Part shown: positions 1-6,072 of the stretch, piece by piece | How positions within the stretch are numbered: the first letter of the stretch is position 1 | Layout of the letters: each line of letters opens with the position of its first letter | Notes under the pieces: model-generated | What the model saw: only the letters and a program-made list of their open reading frames with translations | Database searches by the model: none | Told to the model about the DNA's origin: nothing | Translations under genes and position numbers: made by a program | DNA from: an uncultured Lachnospiraceae bacterium | GTDB lineage: Bacteria > Bacillota > Clostridia > Lachnospirales > Lachnospiraceae | Assembly: GCA_934376945.1 (NCBI GenBank) | Contig: CAKRPI010000064.1 | Location: 1 to 12,237, forward strand | Length of the DNA: 12,237 nt | Direction of reading: 5' to 3'

Positions 1-149
1 TGTTTCAGTCTCTGTAACCACTGTAGTTTCCGACTCTGTTTCGGCCTCTGTAACAACTGTGGTTTCCGGCTCTGTTTCAGTCTCTGTAACCACTGTAGTT
101 TCCGACTCTGTTTCGGCCTCTGTAACAACTGTGGTTTCCGGCTCTGTTT
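1..149 (-). repeat. Perfect 72-bp tandem repeat inside the lipoprotein gene
   Basis: Bases 1-72 and 73-144 are identical, and the match continues to base 149 before the first mismatch at 150. On the coding strand each 72-bp unit encodes two 12-residue variants, TTVVTEAETESE and TTVVTETETEPE. The array may continue beyond the window edge. Perfect identity including silent positions points to recent duplication or slippage. Confidence 0.95.
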
Positions 150-1317
150 TAGAAGCAGCTTCCGTTTCCGGTATAGTTTCTCCTGCAAGCAACGCTGCCT
201 GTACTACCAGCGGATCCGTTTCACTGCGCTCTGATTTCTGCAGATACTCCGAACGAACGTATCCTTCCACAACTTCCGCCTTCTCCTGCGCAAGATAGCG
301 TACCTTTGCCCAACCATCCGAGAGTTCCTCAACAAGCACCGGTTCCCCCTCCAGGTAAGCACCAAGCTTTTCAGAATCTTTATCTCGTTCTTTACGCACA
401 TTCACCTTTTCTTTTGCGACATACCGTTTGGCAGAATCTGTAAGAAACTCTGTCTTCACATACCCACGCTCAAGGTCTTCCTCTGCTTTAAAAAGAATAT
501 TGCTCCACTCTCCGTCTTCAGATAGCCAAAGCACCTCGTCTCCAGGGTACAATGCTGCAAGCCGCCCGGATTCTACACTTTGTTCCTGTCGAACAATAAT
601 TACATCATTTACGACCCGAAATAGCTGATCCGGCGTTTCTTCCGTTTCTTTTTCTGTTGATACTGCCGCTTCTGTCTGTTTTTCAGTCTGTTTTTCAGTC
701 TGCTTCCTGGTCTGAGCTTCTGTTTCCGGTTTATTTTCAGACTGCTTTTCTGTCTGCTTTCTGGTTTGGCCTTCTGTTTCCGGTTTATTTTCAGACTGCT
801 TTTCTGTCTGCTTTCCGGTCCGGCCTTCTGTTTCCGGTTTATTTTCAGACTGCTTTTCTGTCTGCTTTCTGGTCTGAGCTTCCGTTTCCGGTTTGTTTTC
901 AGACTGCTTTTCTGTCTGCTTTCTGGTCTGTTTTTCCGTTTCCGATTCCTTTACTGTCTCTTCCCTTTGTTCAGGCGGAGTTGCCTCTGTTCCGGTTCCG
1001 GCTTTCGTCTCTGGCTCCTTTATTAGATTTTCCACAGGGACTCCGGTTTTGGACTCTCGTTCTGTTTCATTCGGAATATCAAGCTGCAATTCGGTTTCTG
1101 TCTGAATTTCCGTTTCTTCTTTACTTTCGGATTCTATTTCTGATTCGGATTCTGTTTCAGACTCTGTTTCGGATTCTGTTTCTGATTCTCCCACGACCTC
1201 CACACTCGCCAGCTCAATAGAAGCCGGTTCTGTTTCTTTTTCTTTGGAGCCGCATCCGGATACCATCAGCATCACTGCCGATATCCCGATCATAGATCTT
1301 AATAATCTGTTTTTCAC
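1..1317 (-). CDS. SH3b-domain lipoprotein with acidic Thr/Glu repeats (3' end outside window)
   Basis: The frame is open from a GTG start to the window edge, 439 codons with no stop, so the C-terminus is missing. AGAGGA lies about 9 nt upstream of the GTG. Residues 2-18 form a basic then hydrophobic signal peptide, and the lipobox VSGC puts the lipidated Cys at residue 22, so the protein is probably anchored outside the membrane. Residues about 40-75 are TESE-type repeats. Residues about 122-220 carry 18-residue repeats of the type ENKPETEAQTRKQTEKQS. Two bacterial SH3-like domains follow, at about 233-292 (ending GYVKTEFL) and 300-359 (starting VNVRKERD, ending GYVRSEYL). Residues 395-439 are TTVVTEAETESE-type repeats. 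SH3b domains often bind cell-wall peptides. The acidic repeats probably act as a flexible spacer. No catalytic domain is visible in this part. The gene lies downstream of the pnp terminator, so it probably has its own promoter, but I see no convincing one. Its function is unknown. Confidence 0.85.
   Translation of the reverse strand, partial: MKNRLLRSMIGISAVMLMVSGCGSKEKETEPASIELASVEVVGESETESETESETESESEIESESKEETEIQTETELQLDIPNETERESKTGVPVENLIKEPETKAGTGTEATPPEQREETVKESETEKQTRKQTEKQSENKPETEAQTRKQTEKQSENKPETEGRTGKQTEKQSENKPETEGQTRKQTEKQSENKPETEAQTRKQTEKQTEKQTEAAVSTEKETEETPDQLFRVVNDVIIVRQEQSVESGRLAALYPGDEVLWLSEDGEWSNILFKAEEDLERGYVKTEFLTDSAKRYVAKEKVNVRKERDKDSEKLGAYLEGEPVLVEELSDGWAKVRYLAQEKAEVVEGYVRSEYLQKSERSETDPLVVQAALLAGETIPETEAASKTEPETTVVTEAETESETTVVTETETEPETTVVTEAETESETTVVTETET
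685..954 (-). repeat. 54-bp / 18-residue tandem repeats in the lipoprotein gene
   Basis: Four clear units lie at 847-900, 793-846, 739-792 and 685-738, with a degenerate fifth at 901-954. The consensus peptide is ENKPETEAQTRKQTEKQS, with A/G, Q/R and R/G variation at the AQTR positions. The core base string agactgcttttctgtctgc (plus strand) is kept in the inner units. This is a coding repeat, not a CRISPR array, because there are no spacers. Confidence 0.93.
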
Positions 1318-1404
1318 TTTTGTCTTTCCTCTCTTTTTCTATCCCAACACCATTTTATGGTTAAGTAGGTATTCGCAATCCATAGAAGAATCTGCTTGAC
1401 TCGG

Positions 1405-1438
1405 TTAAAAAAGAACGCGCCTCAGTTTCCTGAGGCGC
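1405..1438 (-). terminator. Rho-independent terminator after pnp
   Basis: Read on the minus strand, GCGCCTCAG and CTGAGGCGC form a perfect 9-bp stem (1430-1438 with 1417-1425) closed by a GAAA tetraloop. It is followed by GTTCTTTTTT. It lies about 70 nt past the pnp stop codon and before the lipoprotein gene, so it should end the rpsO-pnp transcript and separate the lipoprotein from the translation cluster. Confidence 0.95.
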
Positions 1439-1506
1439 CAGATTTCTGACTATCTTACGACCGTCAGTTTCTTTTATTCTTTTCTGTATTTATGGTTAAA
1501 ACAGTC

Positions 1507-3591
1507 TTATTTCACATCCTTGATGCTAAAGCTCATTCTGCCCTGCTTGTCTTTTCCAAGGCATACAACCTTTACATGATCGCCAAGAGTCAGTACATCT
1601 TCTACATGATTGATACGCTCTTTTGCAATCTTTGAAATGTGTACCATTCCCTCTTTGCCCGGCGCAAATTCAATAAACGCACCGAACTCTTTTATGCTGA
1701 CAACATCACCTTCAAGAAGCTGTCCTGCTTCAAAATCAGTTACAATGATGTTGATCATTTTTGCAGCTTTATCCATCATTTCCTGATCCGTACCGCAGAT
1801 AGAAACCGTTCCATCATCTGTGATATCGATCTTTACACCGGTACGCTCAATGATCGTATTAATAGTCTTTCCACGCTGTCCGACCACATCGCCGATCTTC
1901 TGCGGATCAATCTGCATGGAAATAATCTTCGGTGCATATTTGCTTACTGTTTCACGCGGATTACTGATACACGGCAGCATAACTTCATTCAGAATATATT
2001 CGCGCGCCTGGCGTGTTCTTGCAATTGCTTCTTCCACAATTGCTCTTGTCAGACCGTGGATCTTGATATCCATCTGAATTGCAGTAATTCCCTCAAAAGT
2101 ACCTGCTACTTTGAAGTCCATATCTCCGAAGAAATCTTCCAGTCCCTGAATATCGGTCAGAACAAGATAATCGTCATCTGTTTCTCCTGTAACGAGACCA
2201 CAGGAAATACCTGCAACCGGTTTTTTGATCGGTACGCCGGCAGCCATCAGGGACATCGTAGATGCACAGATACTTGCCTGTGATGTAGAACCGTTTGACT
2301 CAAAGGTCTCGGATACCGTGCGGATCGCATACGGGAAATCTTCCTCAGACGGAAGTACCGGAATCAATGCACGTTCTGCCAATGCTCCGTGTCCGATCTC
2401 ACGACGACCAGGTCCGCGACTGACTTTCGTTTCACCAACAGAATAAGCCGGGAAGTTGTAATGATGCATATAACGCTTACTCTGAATATTCTCATCCAAT
2501 CCGTCTATTTTCTGAACCTCAGAAAGCGGAGCAAGCGTTGTGATGGTACAAATCTGCGTCTGTCCTCTTGTAAACATAGCAGAACCGTGTACTCTCGGAA
2601 CGATATCCACCTCTGCTGCTAACGGACGAATCTGCGTGATCGCACGTCCGTCCGGGCGTTTGTGATCCTTCAGAATCATCTTGCGGACGGTCTTCTTCTG
2701 ATACTGGTATACTGCCTCCGGAAGAATTGCAAGCCAATCTTCCTGATCAGCAAATGCTTCCTCCAGCTTTTCTGTAATCTGACGGATATTTTCCTCACGT
2801 ACCTGCTTTACATCAGTAAATACAGCCGTTTCCATTTCTTCCGGTGTTACGATTTCTTTCATCCGTGCAAACAGTTCTTCCGGAACAGCACAGCTCTCAT
2901 ATGCATGCTTTGGTTTGCCAACTTCTGCCACAATCTGATCGATGAATTTAATAATCTCCAGATTTACTGCGTGACACTTATAAATCGCATCAATCATCAC
3001 TTCTTCTTTTACTTCATTTGCACCGGCCTCGATCATAATGACTTTTTCTCTTGTCGATGCAACCGTCAGACGAAGATCTCCCTTATCCCACTGAAGCTGA
3101 GATGGATTGATGATCAGCTCGCCATCCACCATACCCATCTGGGTCATTGCACACGGACCGTCAAACGGAATATCGGAAATACAGGTAGAAATTGTTGCGC
3201 CAAGCATTGCAGTCAATTCCGGACGGCACTGCGGATCAACAGACATTACCATATTGTTCAGAGTTACATCGTTACGATAATCCTTTGGGAAGAGTGGACG
3301 CATCGGGCGGTCAATAACACGGGATGTCAGAACAGCATTTTCAGATGCTTTTCCTTCGCGCTTATTAAATCCTCCCGGAATCTTTCCTACAGAATAAAAT
3401 TTTTCTTCATACTCCACACTAAGCGGGAAGAAATCAATTCCATCACGCGGCTTCTCAGAAGCAGTTGCCGTAGAAAGAACGGTGGTGTCTCCATAATGCA
3501 TAAATGCGCATCCATTTGCCTGCGCTCCAACACGTCCCACATCAACTGTGAGCGTTCTTCCGGCAAGCTCCATAGAAAAACTCTTGTACAT
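1507..3591 (-). CDS. pnp: Polyribonucleotide nucleotidyltransferase (PNPase)
   Basis: PNPase is a trimeric phosphorolytic 3'-5' exoribonuclease that acts in mRNA turnover in the cytoplasm. The product is 694 residues, a normal length for the family. The order is RNase PH-like domain 1 (about 1-145, with RPMRPLFP at 95-102), a helical linker, RNase PH-like domain 2 (about 310-545, with GRREIGHGALAERAL at 395-409), a KH domain (about 557-604, GQRG loop at 571-574) and an S1 domain (about 623-691). The metal and phosphate site residues of the E. coli enzyme fall at D486, D492 and K494 here, within EDFFGDMDFK. I chose the start at 3591 because AAGGAG lies 7 nt upstream. An upstream in-frame start at 3639 lacks a comparable site and would add 16 non-family residues. 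It follows rpsO, as in many bacteria, and is preceded by a long leader hairpin. Confidence 0.98.
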   Translation of the reverse strand: MYKSFSMELAGRTLTVDVGRVGAQANGCAFMHYGDTTVLSTATASEKPRDGIDFFPLSVEYEEKFYSVGKIPGGFNKREGKASENAVLTSRVIDRPMRPLFPKDYRNDVTLNNMVMSVDPQCRPELTAMLGATISTCISDIPFDGPCAMTQMGMVDGELIINPSQLQWDKGDLRLTVASTREKVIMIEAGANEVKEEVMIDAIYKCHAVNLEIIKFIDQIVAEVGKPKHAYESCAVPEELFARMKEIVTPEEMETAVFTDVKQVREENIRQITEKLEEAFADQEDWLAILPEAVYQYQKKTVRKMILKDHKRPDGRAITQIRPLAAEVDIVPRVHGSAMFTRGQTQICTITTLAPLSEVQKIDGLDENIQSKRYMHHYNFPAYSVGETKVSRGPGRREIGHGALAERALIPVLPSEEDFPYAIRTVSETFESNGSTSQASICASTMSLMAAGVPIKKPVAGISCGLVTGETDDDYLVLTDIQGLEDFFGDMDFKVAGTFEGITAIQMDIKIHGLTRAIVEEAIARTRQAREYILNEVMLPCISNPRETVSKYAPKIISMQIDPQKIGDVVGQRGKTINTIIERTGVKIDITDDGTVSICGTDQEMMDKAAKMINIIVTDFEAGQLLEGDVVSIKEFGAFIEFAPGKEGMVHISKIAKERINHVEDVLTLGDHVKVVCLGKDKQGRMSFSIKDVK

Positions 3592-3598
3592 ATCTTTT

Positions 3599-3604
3599 CT
3601 CCTT
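3599..3604 (-). promoter_or_regulatory. pnp ribosome binding site
   Basis: AAGGAG on the minus strand lies 7 nt before the ATG at 3591. It decides the pnp start, and it sits 27 nt downstream of the base of the large leader hairpin. Confidence 0.88.
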
Positions 3605-3631
3605 TTCGCAAATATTCTGCAAAGTAACGAT

Positions 3632-3716
3632 ATCTGCAAGAGTCCGAAACTACTGAAAAAGAAATTTGGTCAGAATAAATTTCCTTTTCAGTGGTCTCGG
3701 GGAACTGCCTGCAGAT
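3632..3716 (-). promoter_or_regulatory. Long pnp leader hairpin, probable processing or autoregulatory site
   Basis: On the minus strand the arms 3700-3677 and 3667-3644 pair over 24 positions: 21 Watson-Crick pairs, two G-U and one C-A mismatch. The loop is 9 nt (3676-3668). Below this, AGT/ACT (3706-3704 with 3643-3641) and a 9-bp basal stem (3716-3708 with 3640-3632, one G-U) continue the helix through small bulges. The helix has about 35 bp in total. It is not a terminator because no U-tract follows. Its position just upstream of the pnp ribosome binding site matches the E. coli pnp leader, where RNase III cleaves a long hairpin and PNPase then represses its own synthesis. The structure is visible in the sequence; the function is inferred. 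Confidence 0.7.
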
Positions 3717-3753
3717 CTGTTTTTGCATTTTCCATATTTTCTGCCTTCACGTA

Positions 3754-3789
3754 GAACAAGGGCGGAAATGATCCCGCCCTTATAAGTTC
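3754..3789 (-). terminator. GC-rich hairpin after rpsO, possibly a leaky terminator
   Basis: Read on the minus strand, AAGGGCGG pairs perfectly with CCGCCCTT (3781-3774 with 3765-3758) around an 8-nt loop. GAAC and GTTC (3789-3786 with 3757-3754) add a basal stem past a 4-nt bulge. The hairpin starts directly after the rpsO stop codon. What follows is TACGTGAAGG rather than a U-run, so termination would be weak. It could instead protect the rpsO mRNA 3' end or be a processing site that uncouples rpsO from pnp. Confidence 0.5.
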
Positions 3790-4056
3790 TTATTTTCTGA
3801 TACCAAGTTTTGCAATCAGTGCACGGTATCCTTCCAGATCTGTCTTCTTCAGATATGCAAGAAGTCCACGTCTCTGACCAACCATCTTAAGAAGTCCTCT
3901 TCTGGAATGATGATCCTTCGGATTGTCCTTCAGATGATCTGTCAGCTCCTGAATTCTTGCTGTCAGAACTGCGATCTGAACTTCCGGTGAACCTGTATCG
4001 CCCGGTTTTCTTGCATACTCGTTAATAATTGCTGTTTTCTTTTCCTTTGAAATCAT
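3790..4056 (-). CDS. rpsO: 30S ribosomal protein S15
   Basis: S15 is a primary binder of the 16S rRNA central domain and nucleates platform assembly of the 30S subunit. The product is 88 residues, the usual length. Family features include the N-terminal helix [20 protein letters not shown], the RNA-contact region [22 protein letters not shown] and the ending [15 protein letters not shown] lies 8 nt before the ATG, an excellent ribosome binding site. The gene has its own promoter and a structured leader directly upstream, and pnp lies downstream in the same direction. S15 often represses its own translation by binding its leader, and the leader here looks suited to that. Confidence 0.98.
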   Translation of the reverse strand: MISKEKKTAIINEYARKPGDTGSPEVQIAVLTARIQELTDHLKDNPKDHHSRRGLLKMVGQRRGLLAYLKKTDLEGYRALIAKLGIRK

Positions 4057-4142
4057 GGTATTCTCCTCCTGAATTAGAATCGCCGGATACTAAGAAAGCG
4101 GTCGGAGTATCCATGCTTCTGAGTATCGGCTGAATTTCATAC
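4057..4142 (-). promoter_or_regulatory. Structured rpsO 5' leader, candidate S15 autoregulatory element
   Basis: The predicted transcript start near 4142 gives a leader of about 85 nt. GCCGATACT (4130-4122) can pair with AGTATCCGGC (4091-4082, one bulged C). Inside it, AGAAGC (4120-4115) can pair with GCTTTCT (4099-4093, one bulge). Alternatively GGATACT (4112-4106) pairs perfectly over 7 bp with AGTATCC (4091-4085), so two upstream segments compete for the same downstream strand. A small stem, ATTCT/AGAAT, then places the AGGAGG ribosome binding site in its loop. S15 leaders of several unrelated structures are known in bacteria. I cannot assign this one to a described class. Confidence 0.55.
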
Positions 4143-4148
4143 TGCTCA

Positions 4149-4177
4149 ACTATATCATAGAAACGTAAACACGTCAA
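4149..4177 (-). promoter_or_regulatory. Sigma-A promoter of rpsO
   Basis: On the minus strand TTGACG (4177-4172) and TATAGT (4154-4149) are separated by exactly 17 nt. The base pair TG one base before the -10 box makes it an extended -10 promoter. It lies directly behind the ribF stop codon. With no terminator after ribF, rpsO-pnp can probably be transcribed both from here and from the upstream cluster. Confidence 0.88.
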
Positions 4178-4185
4178 CCTAAATT

Positions 4186-5079
4186 TCATCCTCTGAAATA
4201 TTCTTTTCCGGAAAGAATATCTTTTTGCATTTGCTGCTTCAAAGCTTCTATCGAAGCGAATTTCTGTTCCGGACGTTCAAAATGACGAAGGCAGACGGTA
4301 GCCTCTTTTCCATAGATATCCTGATGAAAATCATACAGATACGTTTCCACTCCGAGAAACGATCCGTCCACAGTCGGTTTGTAACCGATATTCGTCACGC
4401 CACGATACTGATTTCCCCCGGAATATACATCGCTGTAATATACACCGCACGGAGGAAGCAGCTTTCCAGATTCCGGGATCAGATTGACCGTCGGCATTCC
4501 AAGTCTTCGTCCCAGCTTCTTTCCATGCTGTACTACGCCACTTACCGGATATTCATATCCGAGAAGCTCATTTACCAGCTCCATTTTCCCCTGCGCAAGA
4601 GCCTCCTTTACGTAGGTACTGCTGATCTCACGACCGTTATAGCATTCTTTTTCCACGATGATCACCTTCATGTTATATGCTTTTTCAAGCATTTTCAGAA
4701 AATGAGCATCGCCCTTTCTGTTGTGACCGAAACGAAAATCTGTACCAACAACAATGTATTTTGCGTGCAGCCGTTTCTCAAGCACTTCCTTTACAAATGT
4801 TTCCGGCTCCATCCCAAGAATTTCTGGAACAAAAGGACAGCGGATCAGATAATCAATGTTATACCCTTCCAGACGTTCTTTCTTTTCTTCCGGTGAGAGC
4901 AGATACGGTCGTTCATCAGAAGCGAGTGCAAAAACAGCGGTCTGAATTTTTTCTGAACCAAGGCTTATAATCTCTTCTATCAATTTCTGATGACCTCTGT
5001 GCAGTCCGTCAAATTTTCCAAGCGTTACTGCCGTTGGACCATCCGAATGAAAGTCCGTTGTATTGCAAAAGTATTTCAT
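4186..5079 (-). CDS. ribF: Bifunctional riboflavin kinase / FAD synthetase
   Basis: The enzyme converts riboflavin to FMN and FMN to FAD in the cytoplasm. The product is 297 residues, a usual length of about 300. The N-terminal adenylyltransferase half (about 1-170) shows TLGKFDGLHRGH at 19-30, GTDFRFGHNRKGD at 112-124 and ISSTYVKEAL at 152-161. The C-terminal kinase half (about 175-297) shows GKKLGRRLGMPTVNL at 186-200, GVTNIGYKPTV at 227-237 and the VETYLYDFHQDIYG segment near 244-257. I chose the ATG at 5079 because GGAG lies 6 nt upstream. A TTG codon at 5091 extends the frame by four residues but overlaps that site. truB ends 24 nt upstream. No FMN riboswitch is visible, so the gene is probably constitutive within this operon. 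Confidence 0.96.
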   Translation of the reverse strand: MKYFCNTTDFHSDGPTAVTLGKFDGLHRGHQKLIEEIISLGSEKIQTAVFALASDERPYLLSPEEKKERLEGYNIDYLIRCPFVPEILGMEPETFVKEVLEKRLHAKYIVVGTDFRFGHNRKGDAHFLKMLEKAYNMKVIIVEKECYNGREISSTYVKEALAQGKMELVNELLGYEYPVSGVVQHGKKLGRRLGMPTVNLIPESGKLLPPCGVYYSDVYSGGNQYRGVTNIGYKPTVDGSFLGVETYLYDFHQDIYGKEATVCLRHFERPEQKFASIEALKQQMQKDILSGKEYFRG

Positions 5080-5103
5080 ACGTATCTCCAATATGTTGTT
5101 CTA

Positions 5104-6072
5104 TTACAGAAACATTTTAACCGGCCAGTAACAATGCTTTTCTTTTCGCCATTCATAAATGGCCAAAAAAGTATGCGCGCTGGTATAAATTCGAAAGCGC
5201 TCGCCCTCTGCCGGTTCTTTTTCTGCCAAACTGCTTTCCTGTATGGGCGCTAAAACATTACTCTGCTCTCTTCTGGCCACGTCCTGATCAGCTGGTTCTG
5301 CAATCATCTCCCGGCGAAGCGGGTTTCCGTTTCCAGCTGCTTTTTCACCAGCCTCGTTCAATACAAGCGCACGATACTTTAAAAAAACGGAATCTGTCGA
5401 ATAAATAATCTCATCCAGTTTTCCTTCATCCCGCTTCTGTTCAATATCGCAAAGACGTATACTGTCCTTCAGTTCAAAAGGACCGACTGCTACTCGCAGC
5501 AGCTTCTCCATACATCCGCCACATCCCAGAAAAGCTCCGATATCATGGCACAGCGTGCGAATATAGGTGCCCTTCGAACAGGTTACGGTAAGTGCAACCC
5601 GCGGAAAAGCAATCTCATCGATCCGGATTTCCTTTATCGTTACCGGCCGGGCCTTCCGTTCCACTTCGATTCCCTGTCTGGCAAGCTCATACAACTTCTT
5701 TCCATTTACCTTCAGAGCCGAATACATCGGCGGAACCTGAAGGATCTCGCCGGTAAAACGCTGCACACACGCACAAAGCTCTTCTTCCTTGCAGTTTACC
5801 GGGTGTGACTCCAGCACCTCTCCTGTCGTATCCTGTGTATCCGTTACTGTACCGAGCAGCAAAACCGCCTGGTACGTTTTTTCCTTATCTGTAAGGAGCT
5901 CGCATACCTTCGTTGCCTTTCCGATACAAACCGGGAGGACACCTTCCGCTTCCGGATCAAGTGTCCCCGTATGCCCGATTTTTTTCATTTTTAAAATGCC
6001 GCGCAGCTTTGCCACCACATCATGTGAAGTAAATCCACGTTCTTTGTAAACATTGATAATTCCGTCAGTCAC
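5104..6072 (-). CDS. truB: tRNA pseudouridine(55) synthase TruB
   Basis: TruB isomerises U55 in the T-loop of elongator tRNAs. The product is 322 residues, slightly long for the family. HTGTLDPEAEGVLP contains the catalytic Asp at residue 39. VPPMYSALKVNGKKLYELARQG (the sequence around 113-134) and CSKGTYIRTLCHDIG (165-179) are further family motifs. The C-terminal part (about 235-322) is PUA-like at its end but holds a hydrophilic insertion at about 255-290 that I do not recognise as typical. The start is GTG with AGGAG 7 nt upstream. It overlaps the nrnA stop by 8 nt, which implies translational coupling. ribF follows after 24 nt, the common arrangement in Firmicutes. Confidence 0.97.
   Translation of the reverse strand: MTDGIINVYKERGFTSHDVVAKLRGILKMKKIGHTGTLDPEAEGVLPVCIGKATKVCELLTDKEKTYQAVLLLGTVTDTQDTTGEVLESHPVNCKEEELCACVQRFTGEILQVPPMYSALKVNGKKLYELARQGIEVERKARPVTIKEIRIDEIAFPRVALTVTCSKGTYIRTLCHDIGAFLGCGGCMEKLLRVAVGPFELKDSIRLCDIEQKRDEGKLDEIIYSTDSVFLKYRALVLNEAGEKAAGNGNPLRREMIAEPADQDVARREQSNVLAPIQESSLAEKEPAEGERFRIYTSAHTFLAIYEWRKEKHCYWPVKMFL

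Noticed and set aside
685..954. CRISPR array
   Set aside because: The units are contiguous 54-bp coding repeats with no unique spacers, and they translate in frame into a regular peptide.
657..1220. Plus-strand 187-codon open frame with hydrophobic repeats
   Set aside because: It is the complement of the lipoprotein repeat array. The repeats themselves keep the opposite frame open, and there is no family signal or ribosome binding site.
1352..1378. Possible lipoprotein promoter TTGCGA ... TAAAAT on the minus strand
   Set aside because: The spacer is only 15 nt and the -35 match is poor, so I do not annotate it.
1354..1499. 11-bp direct repeat tttatggttaa at 1354-1364 and 1489-1499
   Set aside because: The repeat is short and A/T-rich, encloses only a terminator and spacer, and shows no other sign of an insertion or attachment site.
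2662..3627. Plus-strand 321-codon open frame antisense to pnp
   Set aside because: The minus strand encodes a full, well-conserved PNPase across this stretch; the antisense product is Cys/Arg/His-rich without any recognisable motif.
3731..3759. Possible pnp-specific promoter TTGTTC-17-TATGGA on the minus strand
   Set aside because: Only three of six bases match in each box, and the -35 would overlap the hairpin after rpsO.
4090..4140. 16-residue upstream open frame in the rpsO leader (minus strand, ATG at 4140)
   Set aside because: Its ATG would be only a few bases from the predicted transcript start with no ribosome binding site, and an open stretch this short is likely by chance.
5080..5103. 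FMN riboswitch ahead of ribF
   Set aside because: The gap to truB is only 24 nt, too short for a riboswitch, and no such motif appears in the truB end.
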